Origin: Porphyromonas pasteri
GTDB lineage: Bacteria > Bacteroidota > Bacteroidia > Bacteroidales > Porphyromonadaceae
DNA length: 64,000 nt
Direction of reading: 5' to 3'
NCBI RefSeq assembly: GCF_014647755.1
Contig: NZ_BMPU01000005.1
Coordinates: 62,001-126,000, forward strand
A program made the translations under genes and the position numbers. Numbering within the stretch: position 1 is the first letter of the stretch; each line of letters begins with the position of its first letter. The notes beneath the pieces are model-generated. The model had not been told where the DNA came from. It ran no database searches and saw nothing but the letters and a program-made list of their open reading frames with translations. This document shows positions 26,916 to 35,368 of this stretch, one piece after another.

Positions 26916-27560
26916 CTATTCTTTGGAATGGGTGGAGTCGGGGTCTTCGGAGAGGAGGGTCACTCCGTAGAGTTGCTCCAGACGGGAGCGGAGCTCGGCG
27001 GCACACCCCTGGCGCTGCTCAAGCTCAAGGAAGCAGGACTCTCTGAAGTCCTGCACGAGGACGCGAGCCTCGGCCTCCTTGACGATGCGCATCACGGGTC
27101 CCATCAGCTCATAGCTGAAGGTCAGGCGAATGCGGTCTGTAAGGATGCACTCACGGCGGGGTGCATCGGTAAGAGCTGCAAGGGCTGCTTCGCGATACGC
27201 TTCGATGAGGCCACTCGTACCAAGCTTCACGCCACCGAAGTAGCGCACGACGAGGACGATGACCTCCGTCAGCCCCAGCGAGACGAGGATACCATGAATG
27301 GGCTTGCCAGCCGTCCCCGAGGGCTCTCCATCATCATTCGCACGATAAGGTTCGCCCGTAGGACCCAAACGATAAGCCCAGCACACGTGGCGGGCATCGT
27401 AGTAGCGGGTACGCACTTCGCGCACACGCTCCAGTGCCTCCTCCTCGGTCGTCACGGGATAGGCGTAGGCGAGGAACTTACTTCTCTTCTCAGAGAACTC
27501 TCCTTCGCTGGGCTCGGCGAGCGTCCAATAGCTGTCGCTGATCTCTGTCGTCGGGCTCAC
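26916..27560 (-). CDS. YigZ/IMPACT family protein
   Basis: A 214-residue YigZ-type protein. The N-terminal IMPACT domain has KRSKFLAYAYPVTTEEEALE, ARHVCWAYRLG and the signature NDDGEPSGTAGKPI, VIVLVVRYFGGVKLGTSGLI; a C-terminal ferredoxin-like domain (RIRLTFSYELMGPVMRIV) follows. YigZ proteins are poorly understood and are linked to ribosome or amino-acid control. The start is a GTG immediately after the dapA TAA (TAAGTG on the minus strand), so translation is very likely coupled to dapA. Confidence 0.92.
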   Translation of the reverse strand: MSPTTEISDSYWTLAEPSEGEFSEKRSKFLAYAYPVTTEEEALERVREVRTRYYDARHVCWAYRLGPTGEPYRANDDGEPSGTAGKPIHGILVSLGLTEVIVLVVRYFGGVKLGTSGLIEAYREAALAALTDAPRRECILTDRIRLTFSYELMGPVMRIVKEAEARVLVQDFRESCFLELEQRQGCAAELRSRLEQLYGVTLLSEDPDSTHSKE

Positions 27561-28478
27561 TTAGGCAAAGAGGTGGGAGGCGTAGATATCGAGGGCCTTG
27601 CGCGTAGCATCGAGGCGCTCGGAGAGCTCAGGGCTCGCAGCTACCAAGGGTAGGCGCAGGCTATTGCTGTCGATGAGACGCATGAGATAGAGCAGGGCCT
27701 TGATCCCGACGGGATTGCCCTCCTGGAAGAGCTGGGTATTGATGGCGCGCATCTCCGTCTGGATCATGTCGGCCTCATTGATATGCCCCTCCATCGCAAG
27801 GTGCGTCAGGTGGGAGAAGAGACGGGGATAGGCATTCCCTACTACGGAAATCACGCCTACAGCACCATTCTGGATGAAGGGCACGGTGAGCGCATCATCG
27901 CCCGAGAGGACGACGAAGTCCTCGGGCAGCTCGCACGCGGTGATCTGTGCCGCCTGCTGGGGATAGCCCGAAGCCTCCTTGATCCCGATGATATTATCGA
28001 AGTCTCGCGCCAAGCGCACGGCGGTATCGGGCGCCATATTCACCCCGACACGCCCCGGCACGTTGTAGAGCACCAGCGGAAGCGGGCTCGCCTCGGCCAG
28101 GTGGGCGAAGTGGCGATACATCCCCTCCTGCGAAGGCTTGTTGTAGTAGGGCACGACAGAGAGGACACCCGAGAGACCGCGGGGATCAAGCTCACGAAGG
28201 CGCTCTGCCGTCTCGCGGGTATTGTTACCCCCAAGGCCTATCATCAGCGGGCAGCGTCCTGCGACCTGCTCGATGATGTGGTCGGTGACTCGCTGGCGCT
28301 CCTCGCGCGTGAGGCAGGGCGACTCGCCCGTCGTCCCGTGGATGACGATGAAGTCCGTAGCCCCATCACGGAGCAGATGTTCGAGGAGGCGCTCCAGGCT
28401 CTTATAGTCGACCTCTTGCGATTCGGTGAAGGGTGTGACCAGCGCCACACCCATCCCACGGAAGGGATGCTTACTCAT
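27561..28478 (-). CDS. dapA: 4-Hydroxy-tetrahydrodipicolinate synthase
   Basis: A 305-residue class I aldolase-type enzyme that condenses pyruvate with aspartate semialdehyde in lysine and diaminopimelate synthesis. GMGVALVTPF and IVIHGTTGESPCLT are the N-terminal motifs, Tyr in VLYNVPGRVGVN is the catalytic triad residue, and Lys in IGIKEASGYP (about residue 166) forms the Schiff base. GAVGVISVVGN closes the site. It leads a dapA-yigZ-flippase cluster, with its own promoter at 28526-28533. Confidence 0.97.
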   Translation of the reverse strand: MSKHPFRGMGVALVTPFTESQEVDYKSLERLLEHLLRDGATDFIVIHGTTGESPCLTREERQRVTDHIIEQVAGRCPLMIGLGGNNTRETAERLRELDPRGLSGVLSVVPYYNKPSQEGMYRHFAHLAEASPLPLVLYNVPGRVGVNMAPDTAVRLARDFDNIIGIKEASGYPQQAAQITACELPEDFVVLSGDDALTVPFIQNGAVGVISVVGNAYPRLFSHLTHLAMEGHINEADMIQTEMRAINTQLFQEGNPVGIKALLYLMRLIDSNSLRLPLVAASPELSERLDATRKALDIYASHLFA

Positions 28479-28525
28479 AGCTTATCATTCTATGATCAAT
28501 ACGTTGGGAGGGGAATCCCCTCACA

Positions 28526-28533
28526 CAAAGTTA
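28526..28533 (-). promoter_or_regulatory. -7 promoter box TAACTTTG for dapA
   Basis: Minus-strand TAACTTTG, 47 bases before the dapA ATG. Confidence 0.6.
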
Positions 28534-28560
28534 AGTATTTTACCTATCTACTCATAAGCA

Positions 28561-28597
28561 TCAGTCCCCACACCCTAAGGAAGGGTGCGGGGACTGA
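28561..28597 (-). terminator. Terminator after the 787-aa lipoprotein gene
   Basis: Arms CAGTCCCC-CACCCT and AGGGTGCGGGGACTG, 60 bases beyond the stop codon and before the dapA promoter. Confidence 0.65.
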
Positions 28598-28656
28598 GAT
28601 CTTATACCTTATATATAAGGGGTATTATTTGAGAGGGCTTACAGACCCTACTAGGA

Positions 28657-31020
28657 CTAATAACCCTTGTTACCCTGGTATGTCGTAGAGTAAGTACGCA
28701 GGGGCTGATAGGTGAGGTTACGGAAGACACCACGCTTGTCGTCAGGAGGCGTCAGCGTCGTATTACGCCAGAGAGCGAGGATACCACCGTTGTAGCCATT
28801 GTAGCCGTAGAAGCGGTTGACGCGAGAGAGGCTGGTGACGTTGTTGAAGACGTTGTTACCGTAGTCTACGACAGCCTGGCGATTGTTACCGAGGTTCATC
28901 ACAGCTTTTTCCCACTCACCATCGATTGCCCCCCAGTGGAGGAGCTGGATACCTTGGTTCGTAGCGTGACTAACCACAGTGGCATAGGGCTGCAGGACCA
29001 GAGACTCCGAGATATTGTTCATCGTCTTGGCATTGAGCAGAACACGAGTGACGAGGTCACGCGTAGCCTCAGCGTTGGCGAAGAAACTACCCCCCTCCTG
29101 GATGTAGGTAAAGGGACGGGCTGCACCACGAGTCACGAGCAGAGGCGTCGTCATCACATTGCCATAGAAGTACTTCCCGAGGTAGATAGACTCCATGACG
29201 AGAGGACCTACGTAGATGTTACCATCACCGCCCTTGTTAGCGCGGGTAAGGTAGCGCATGACCGTCTGGTACTTGCTACGGGGCTGAGCACCGGTAGTAG
29301 CATTGCGAGGAGCGATATAGAGCTGACGATAAGCCTGGCCAATCTTACCCTCTTGTCTAGGCTGATCCTTCTGGACATAGTCAGCACCGATGAATTCCGC
29401 GTTCGTGAAGTCTGACGTATCGTCATTCGTAGCCTTATAGGGAAGTACTTCCTTATAGATGTGGGCGCGATAGTCGACACCCGAAGTACCCTTATCAAAC
29501 GCATCACTGAAGTCCTTGAAGCGATGGCTACTTGCATCTTCGCTGAACTCAATAGGATTGAGGAGGCTGGTCAGGTTGAGCCAAGCCTTATCCATCACGA
29601 ACATCTTACCCTCAGGGGTCGTCACATTGCCATTGAGCACTTCTGCTGCCTCGGCAGAGGATGCCAGAGGTACAGTGGTCATACCATTGTATACAGTGGG
29701 GTTATTCGTAGGACCATTGATATCATAGTGCTTCCACGTGCCATCCTTATAGAGATACCCCTTATCGAGATAGCCGAGAGCCTGACGAGGCTGCGTGTAG
29801 AATTCGCAGTTCAGCGTGTAAGCCTTACCATCGGCAGGAGCAAAGTTAGCACCACCGATAGGTGCGACGCTATAGTTAGGACGAGCGATGACCTGACCAC
29901 CAGCCTGAGCATTCTGAGCGTAGATATGGATCAGACCCGTAGCAGCATTAAGAAGCAGACCATTGTCATCGAGTCTATTAGCCGATGCTGGAGCTACGGG
30001 GAGAGCATCCCCCTTATACCCCCAGAAGACCACAGCCTTATCAGAGCGAGCACCACCACGAGCGACAGTGAAACCAGCCGAAGCAAAGTCCTTATAGAAG
30101 TAGGTATAAGCCTTAGCCCTATTACCCGTAGCCGTGCTGTACTCACTGGTGTACTTGGTAGCCTCCGTCGTCAGCTCCGTAGCAGCGTTCTTCGAGCCCT
30201 TGAGCTTGAGGAGAGCAGGCTTCGACTCGTTGTTGGGACCGAAGTAGTTGTTCGTAACCGCGGTGATACCATCGAAGGTAACATCCTGGTCCATGTTGTT
30301 ACGGAAGGTCACCAGGAGGAGCGAGCCCTGAGGCTTCAGCTGGCTGGTGCTAACACCGACGGGAAGAAGCTTACCGCTATTGATCTTCACCTGAATGGGC
30401 GAAGAAGCGTAGAGAATAGGGAGGTTGACAGGAGTAGCAGTAGCCGAAGTAAGGCTGATTTCCTCCATCACAGGATCCACCGTGAAGCTTTCCGTCGTAG
30501 CGTCATAGCCCGTACCACCGGTGTAGACCGTGACCGTACCATTAGCGGAAGCCAGAGCAGTAGCTAAAGCTGAGGGCAAAGCAACATCCGTATTGTGGCG
30601 GTAGCGACCGAGGGGAGCTTCGTAGGTCATCGTAGAGGCTACGTTAGCGACCAGAGAGCCACACTCGATATGCAGGACGACGTCGATCGTGGGATTAGCC
30701 TCGATGAACTTAGCGCGCAGAGCAGAGAGGACCTTCTGCTTCGTAGCCGTCACATTGAGATCATCGTCGAGCTCGGCATTAGCACCATCCTTCACAGTGA
30801 CAGGGCTCTGGGGGCTATTGAATGCACGGGCGCTCTTAGCGGTCTGAGGATCGACGAATTCACTTACCTCAGCATCGAGCTGGAGAGGTACATTGACGCG
30901 GGGGCCATTATCGACTGCCTCCGTATTGATTTTTCCCGACTGGGGTTCGTCCTTGGCGCAAGAGCCGAGAAGGAAGAGACCACAGAGAAGAGAAGTAACA
31001 GTGAGTAGATTAAACTTCAT
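28657..31020 (-). CDS. Large surface lipoprotein of unknown function (fimbrial/adhesin-like)
   Basis: A 787-residue exported lipoprotein with lipobox LLGSC at Cys21. After a spacer comes PRVNVPLQLDAEVSEFVDPQ, a beta-rich start like those of Bacteroidales fimbrillin-superfamily or tip proteins, then a Thr/Asn/Gly/Tyr-rich beta-structured body with no enzyme motif. The C-terminus (YQPLRTYSTTYQGNKGY) shows neither a type IX sorting domain nor a membrane helix. I do not recognise a named family. A 44-codon gene sits 55 bases upstream in the same transcription unit. Codons are less C-biased than in housekeeping genes, as is common for surface proteins. Confidence 0.8.
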   Translation of the reverse strand: MKFNLLTVTSLLCGLFLLGSCAKDEPQSGKINTEAVDNGPRVNVPLQLDAEVSEFVDPQTAKSARAFNSPQSPVTVKDGANAELDDDLNVTATKQKVLSALRAKFIEANPTIDVVLHIECGSLVANVASTMTYEAPLGRYRHNTDVALPSALATALASANGTVTVYTGGTGYDATTESFTVDPVMEEISLTSATATPVNLPILYASSPIQVKINSGKLLPVGVSTSQLKPQGSLLLVTFRNNMDQDVTFDGITAVTNNYFGPNNESKPALLKLKGSKNAATELTTEATKYTSEYSTATGNRAKAYTYFYKDFASAGFTVARGGARSDKAVVFWGYKGDALPVAPASANRLDDNGLLLNAATGLIHIYAQNAQAGGQVIARPNYSVAPIGGANFAPADGKAYTLNCEFYTQPRQALGYLDKGYLYKDGTWKHYDINGPTNNPTVYNGMTTVPLASSAEAAEVLNGNVTTPEGKMFVMDKAWLNLTSLLNPIEFSEDASSHRFKDFSDAFDKGTSGVDYRAHIYKEVLPYKATNDDTSDFTNAEFIGADYVQKDQPRQEGKIGQAYRQLYIAPRNATTGAQPRSKYQTVMRYLTRANKGGDGNIYVGPLVMESIYLGKYFYGNVMTTPLLVTRGAARPFTYIQEGGSFFANAEATRDLVTRVLLNAKTMNNISESLVLQPYATVVSHATNQGIQLLHWGAIDGEWEKAVMNLGNNRQAVVDYGNNVFNNVTSLSRVNRFYGYNGYNGGILALWRNTTLTPPDDKRGVFRNLTYQPLRTYSTTYQGNKGY

Positions 31021-31075
31021 TTGGTCTGGGTTAAGAGGGTTTTAATTCAAAAATACAATGAAGAGAGGCGCCTTA

Positions 31076-31210
31076 CTAGAGAGCTTCGCCTTCTTCGAAG
31101 TCACCAAAGTCTGCATCACCAGAGAACTGGACACAGATATCCATAGGAGCTGCAGAGAGCTTGAAAGGATCAGCCACAGGGGCTTCGTAGGGGAGTTTGT
31201 TTACGTTCAT
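31076..31210 (-). CDS. 44-residue small protein upstream of the large lipoprotein
   Basis: ATG 31208-31210 to TAG 31076-31078 encodes 44 residues starting MNVNKLPYEAPVADPFKLSA and ending FGDFEEGEAL. It has no signal peptide; the pattern of a short basic/Tyr-Pro start, a Ser/Ala middle with a Cys and an acidic Phe-rich end recalls the small unnamed peptides often found before Bacteroidales surface-protein genes. The promoter box at 31353-31360 and no terminator before the lipoprotein suggest a two-gene operon. It could be a true small protein or a regulatory leader peptide. Recognition rests on frame and context only. Confidence 0.6.
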   Translation of the reverse strand: MNVNKLPYEAPVADPFKLSAAPMDICVQFSGDADFGDFEEGEAL

Positions 31211-31352
31211 ATGATCTAATTTAGTTGAGCTAAAATTTGGTGTCCGGAGCCTCCTCGTCTGCGCTCGGCAAGCCTATAGAGTAGACCACTTGCCAGGAGG
31301 GCAGAGACTTTATACAGCATACATGGCCGAGGAAGCATCCTGAAATTCGATA

Positions 31353-31360
31353 CAAAGATA
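31353..31360 (-). promoter_or_regulatory. -7 promoter box TATCTTTG for the small protein/lipoprotein unit
   Basis: Minus-strand TATCTTTG, which leaves an unusually long leader of about 135 bases before the small gene. Nothing else is recognisable between 31361 and 31601. Confidence 0.6.
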
Positions 31361-31601
31361 GTAAAAAATCCTAAATCATAATACCTACACAAATAAATTC
31401 GTTGTAGGCGCCCTACAGAGCTATTTCCCCACGTGAAGAGGATTCAAACGCCTAATAACCAGCACCAACCAGCCCACTGAGAGGGCATCGCAATGACTCT
31501 TGCCACTCCGCGACTCACGCCACGGAGCCTATGTACAATTTCACACAGACAAATCCCCCTTATTAGCTACCCGATTCACCCCTTTATGGAGAGGAAAAGT
31601 A

Positions 31602-31723
31602 ACCTATATTGGTTCGCGCCGTGACCTATATTGGTCACCGAGGCAACCTATATTGGTCCATTCTGCGACCTATATTGGTCCACGTGGCGACCAATATAGC
31701 TCCGACCAGCGACCAATATAGAT
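31602..31723. repeat. 22-bp-periodic palindrome array, six units
   Basis: Cores start at 31602, 31624, 31646, 31668, 31690 and 31712, exactly 22 bases apart. The first four are identical (ACCTATATTGGT); the last two are in the reverse sense (ACCAATATAGCT, ACCAATATAGAT). The 10-base spacers all differ. The array sits between the divergent small-protein/lipoprotein unit and the amidinotransferase gene. Confidence 0.92.
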
Positions 31724-31876
31724 CGCAATACCGTCCTCCAAAGATCCTCCTATCGCCCTCACGGAGAGCTCGATGCGAAGGGCACAAAAAAACAGGCAAA
31801 TAGTACGCACATCGGGAACCCCGTCGAGGCGAGCTTAGCCCCCAGCATAGCGCAAGGGAATCCAGCGTAGAATCGT

Positions 31877-31884
31877 TATATTTG
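31877..31884 (+). promoter_or_regulatory. -7 promoter box TATATTTG for the amidinotransferase gene
   Basis: TAnnTTTG match, 53 bases before the ATG at 31938. Confidence 0.6.
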
Positions 31885-31937
31885 TAACAACGAGGGGAAG
31901 CTGACGCCCAGCCTCCCCGACTATCAAGCAAATACCT

Positions 31938-32864
31938 ATGGAACGGATCATCCCCCATGTCACCAACGAGACGGCTCGCCTCCGAGCTGTCGTCCTCGGG
32001 CTCCCCGACAGTCTGGGCCCCATCCCCACCCTCCAAGAGACCTATGATGCCAAGAGCTATGAAGCCGTAAGCCGAGGGATCTTCCCCAGCGAAGCTGATG
32101 TGCGTCACGAGATGCAGTGCGTCCTCGACGTCCTCAATCGCTACGGTGTCCGCACGCTGCGCCCCGACCCACTCACCGACTACAATCAGGTCTTCGCCCG
32201 TGACGTAGCCTTCACCATCGACGACACCCTCTTCATCTCCAATCTCATACCCGACCGCGAGCGGGAGACGGAAGCCTTCGCCAGCTCGATCTTCCCCCTC
32301 ATCGATCCCGCACATATCGAGTCCCTCCCCGAGGCCGTCCACACCGAGGGTGGCGACGTGCTCCTCTATGACGATATCCTCTTCGTCGGGGCGTACTTCG
32401 GCGACGACTACTCCAGCTTCAAGACCGCCCGGACGAACCGCTACGCTATCGACTTCTTCCGCGAGCGCTTCCCTCACAAGCGTGTCGTACCCATCGAGCT
32501 ACGTAAGCACGACCGCGAGCCCGCTAAGTCCGTCCTCCACCTCGACTGCGCCTTCCAGCCCGTGAGCCGTGGCCGCGCACTCATCTATCGTGAGGGCTTC
32601 CTCCATGAGCGCGATGTCGCCCTCGTTGAGGAGATCTTCGGCCGTGACAACCTCTTCGGCGTCACCCCCGAAGAAGCCTACTACATGAGCACGAACGTCG
32701 TCTCCCTCTCACCCGACGCCCTCATCAGCGACCGCCACTTCACCCGCCTCAATGCCCACCTGCGTGAGGCGTGGGGTATGACCGTCGAAGAGGTGCCCTA
32801 TCAGGAGATCTCGAAGATGGGTGGCCTCCTGCGCTGCTCGACGATGCCGCTCATCCGCGACTAA
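31938..32864 (+). CDS. Amidinotransferase/arginine deiminase-superfamily protein
   Basis: A 308-residue guanidino-group-modifying enzyme (DDAH/ADI/amidinotransferase fold). Visible elements are PDYNQVF-like DYNQVFARDVAFTIDD, the HTEGGDVLLY block with acidic substrate contacts, HLDCAFQPVSRG with the catalytic His-x-Asp, and the C-terminal nucleophile Cys300 in GGLLRCSTMP. Such enzymes hydrolyse or transfer the guanidino group of arginine derivatives; the exact substrate cannot be told. It lacks a signal peptide, so it is cytoplasmic and not the secreted peptidyl-arginine deiminase. It is monocistronic, with a bidirectional terminator behind it. Confidence 0.88.
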   Translation: MERIIPHVTNETARLRAVVLGLPDSLGPIPTLQETYDAKSYEAVSRGIFPSEADVRHEMQCVLDVLNRYGVRTLRPDPLTDYNQVFARDVAFTIDDTLFISNLIPDRERETEAFASSIFPLIDPAHIESLPEAVHTEGGDVLLYDDILFVGAYFGDDYSSFKTARTNRYAIDFFRERFPHKRVVPIELRKHDREPAKSVLHLDCAFQPVSRGRALIYREGFLHERDVALVEEIFGRDNLFGVTPEEAYYMSTNVVSLSPDALISDRHFTRLNAHLREAWGMTVEEVPYQEISKMGGLLRCSTMPLIRD

Positions 32865-32912
32865 GCATCCGTAGCACCGACGCTACCCCACCCCTACATA
32901 CAGACAAAACGA

Positions 32913-32958
32913 CCGCCGCCCCGGCACTCCTCCGTCAAGAGGAGCACCGGGGCGGCGG
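32913..32958. terminator. Bidirectional terminator between convergent genes
   Basis: Arms CCGCCGCCCCGG and CCGGGGCGGCGG extended by CTCCT/AGGAG, followed by CGCTTTTAG on the plus strand. Confidence 0.85.
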
Positions 32959-32988
32959 CGCTTTTAGCTTAGAGCTATGCGGGTGGAC

Positions 32989-34488
32989 TTAGTTCTTCTT
33001 GTACTTAGACCAGTCGACATTACGCATATCACCCGAGGCTGCGATCTCCTGATGGAACGCAAAGCAAGCATCGAGACACTGAGGCGTCTGACCCTTCACA
33101 CCGAGGTTGAGGTAGTCACGCAGCAGCTGCTTGTAGTCGGGGTGTACGCACTTCTCGATGATCTCCTCAGCACGCTGGCGGGGGCTCTTACTACGGAGGT
33201 CAGCGATACCGTACTCGGTGATGATGATCTTCACAGAGTGCTCGCTGTGGTCGAGGTGCGAGACCATAGGCACGAAGGCAGAGATCTTGCCGTCCTTAGC
33301 GGTAGAAGGCGTGGTGAAGATCGAGAGATAGCCATTGCGAGCGAAGTCGCCTGAGCCACCGAGACCATTCATCATACGCGTACCGTTGACGTGCGTCGAG
33401 TTGATGTTACCGAAGATATCAGCTTCGAGAGCGGTATTGATGGTGATGACACCGAGACGGCGGACGATCTCAGGATTGTTAGAGTATTCCTGAGGACGCA
33501 GCAGGAGCTTGTCCTTGAAGAAGTCGAGGTTGCCGTAGATCTCCTGGATGACGGGGCGTGTCACAGAGAGCGAGCAGCCGCTGGCGAACTTCACGCGACC
33601 CTTCTTCATCAGCTCGATGACAGCATCCTGGATGACTTCGGTGTAGACCTCGAAGGCAGGGATCTGCTTGTTGTCACAGAGAGCGCCGAGGACAGCGTTA
33701 GCCACGTTACCTACACCACTCTGCAGGGGGAGGAATTCCTTAGGCAGACGGCCAGCCTCCATCTCAGAGACGAGGAACTTAGCCACGTTGTCACCGATAG
33801 CCTTCGTGACATCATCGAGGGGAGCAAAGGCGCCCTCGTCGTTGGGCTCGCTCGTACGGACGACACCGACGATCTTAGCAGGGTCGACCTTCACGAAGGG
33901 CTGGCCCACGCGATCGCTGGGGCTATATACGGGCATATCACGGCGATGAGGAGGATCGAGAGGCTCAGCGATGTCATGGATACCACGGATTTCCTTGGGG
34001 TGCTTGTCGTTCAGCTCGACGATGATCTTGTCCGCCAGGCGGCAGATCGTGGGGAGGATACCGACACCAGAGGTGGGGACAATCTCACCGTCTTCGGTGA
34101 CGTCAGCAGCTTCGACGATAGCGACGTCGATCTTACCGAGGAAGCCATAGCGGAGCTCCTGAGCGAGCATCGATAGGTGCATATCGAAGTAGGGGTGCTC
34201 ACCGGCGTTGATGCCGTTGCGCATATCCTTGTTCGACTGGTAGGGCGTGCGGAACTTAACTGCACCTGCGCGAGCCAGTGCGCCGTCGAGACGGTCGCCC
34301 GTGCTGGCACCAGTGAACATACCTACCTTGAATGGGCGGCCTGCAGCGTGCTCTTCTTCGGCACGCTTAGCGATAGCTCCAGGTACGACCTTGGGGCAAC
34401 CTGCGGGGGTAAAGCCGCTGAAACCAATGTTGTCGCCGTCCTTTACGAGTGCGGCTGCTTCGTCAGCTGTGATGAACTTCAAAGCCAT
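32989..34488 (-). CDS. Succinyl-CoA:acetate CoA-transferase / acetyl-CoA hydrolase family
   Basis: A 499-residue family I CoA-transferase. DNIGFSGFTPAGCPKVVP opens the first domain, GLGGSGDFARNG and TEYGIADLRSKSPRQRAEEI are the C-terminal family signatures, and an acidic residue in the block around VITINTALEADIFGN is expected to carry the glutamyl-CoA intermediate. In anaerobic Bacteroidales this enzyme links succinyl-CoA or propionyl-CoA to acetate formation. It is a single-gene unit with a good promoter box at 34608-34615. Confidence 0.93.
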   Translation of the reverse strand: MALKFITADEAAALVKDGDNIGFSGFTPAGCPKVVPGAIAKRAEEEHAAGRPFKVGMFTGASTGDRLDGALARAGAVKFRTPYQSNKDMRNGINAGEHPYFDMHLSMLAQELRYGFLGKIDVAIVEAADVTEDGEIVPTSGVGILPTICRLADKIIVELNDKHPKEIRGIHDIAEPLDPPHRRDMPVYSPSDRVGQPFVKVDPAKIVGVVRTSEPNDEGAFAPLDDVTKAIGDNVAKFLVSEMEAGRLPKEFLPLQSGVGNVANAVLGALCDNKQIPAFEVYTEVIQDAVIELMKKGRVKFASGCSLSVTRPVIQEIYGNLDFFKDKLLLRPQEYSNNPEIVRRLGVITINTALEADIFGNINSTHVNGTRMMNGLGGSGDFARNGYLSIFTTPSTAKDGKISAFVPMVSHLDHSEHSVKIIITEYGIADLRSKSPRQRAEEIIEKCVHPDYKQLLRDYLNLGVKGQTPQCLDACFAFHQEIAASGDMRNVDWSKYKKN

Positions 34489-34607
34489 GATTCTTCGATT
34501 ATAGTGTGTTATTTAGTGACTTATCTAAAGCGAAGCGACGGGCACACGAGCGGGCGCGGCCGCGGGCTTCCTGCCCGAGGTCCCTCCGTAGTGACCCATC
34601 CTAAGGG

Positions 34608-34615
34608 CAAATTTA
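34608..34615 (-). promoter_or_regulatory. -7 promoter box TAAATTTG for the CoA-transferase gene
   Basis: Minus-strand TAAATTTG, 119 bases before the ATG, implying a long leader. Confidence 0.45.
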
Positions 34616-34627
34616 GGAATTAATTAG

Positions 34628-35323
34628 CTATTTCTCGTGCCCCAAGTGCTTCCTGTATAGGTCGGGTCTCAGGCGCTTCGTACGCTCGAGGGCGCACTCC
34701 ATCTTCCACGCTTCGATACGGGCGGCGTGCCCACTGAGGAGCACATCGGGTACCTTCCATCCCTTGTAGTCGGCGGGGCGGGTGTAGATAGGTGGCGCGA
34801 GGAGGTCGTCCTGGAAGGTATCAGAGAGCGCACTCTCTGCGTCACCGATGACGCCAGGCAGTAGGCGTACCACGGCATCCACCATGATAGCAGCTGGTAG
34901 CTCACCGCCCGTGAGGACGTAGTCCCCGACGGAGATCTCACGCGTGATGAGGTGCTCACGGATGCGCTGGTCGATCCCCTTGTAGTGGCCGCAGAGGATG
35001 ATGAGGTTCTCCTGCAGGCTCATCTGGTTCGCAATGCCCTGATCGAAGGTCTCCCCATCGGGCGAAGTATAGATCACCTCATCGTAGTGGCGCTGGCTCT
35101 TGAGGTCGGCGATAGCGCGGTCGATCGGCTCGATCTGCAGGATCATCCCTGCCTCACCCCCGAAGGGATAGTCATCGACACGGCGCCACTTATTCGTAGC
35201 GTAGTCACGGATATTGTGGACATGAAGCTCGAGGAAGCCCTGCTGCTGGGCACGGCCGACGATGGAGTGCTGGAGCGGGCTCTCGAGGAGCTCGGGCACG
35301 ACGGTGAGGATATCTATTCGCAC
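34628..35323 (-). CDS. trmD: tRNA (guanine37-N1)-methyltransferase
   Basis: A 231-residue TrmD, the SAM-dependent trefoil-knot enzyme that makes m1G37 in tRNAs with G36 and prevents +1 frameshifting. [52 protein letters not shown] and the SAM-binding knot [15 protein letters not shown] are all present. The C-terminal domain is the usual [10 protein letters not shown]. It lies 45 bases downstream of an unrelated lipoprotein gene on the same strand, so they may be cotranscribed. Confidence 0.97.
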   Translation of the reverse strand: MRIDILTVVPELLESPLQHSIVGRAQQQGFLELHVHNIRDYATNKWRRVDDYPFGGEAGMILQIEPIDRAIADLKSQRHYDEVIYTSPDGETFDQGIANQMSLQENLIILCGHYKGIDQRIREHLITREISVGDYVLTGGELPAAIMVDAVVRLLPGVIGDAESALSDTFQDDLLAPPIYTRPADYKGWKVPDVLLSGHAARIEAWKMECALERTKRLRPDLYRKHLGHEK

Positions 35324-35368
35324 GTAGAGATATACTTATTTGATCGGGTTAGGCGGAGGGAAGGGGGA

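Noticed and set aside
31602-31723. CRISPR array
   Set aside because: Conserved part is only 12 bases and spacers 10 bases; no cas genes; units change orientation.
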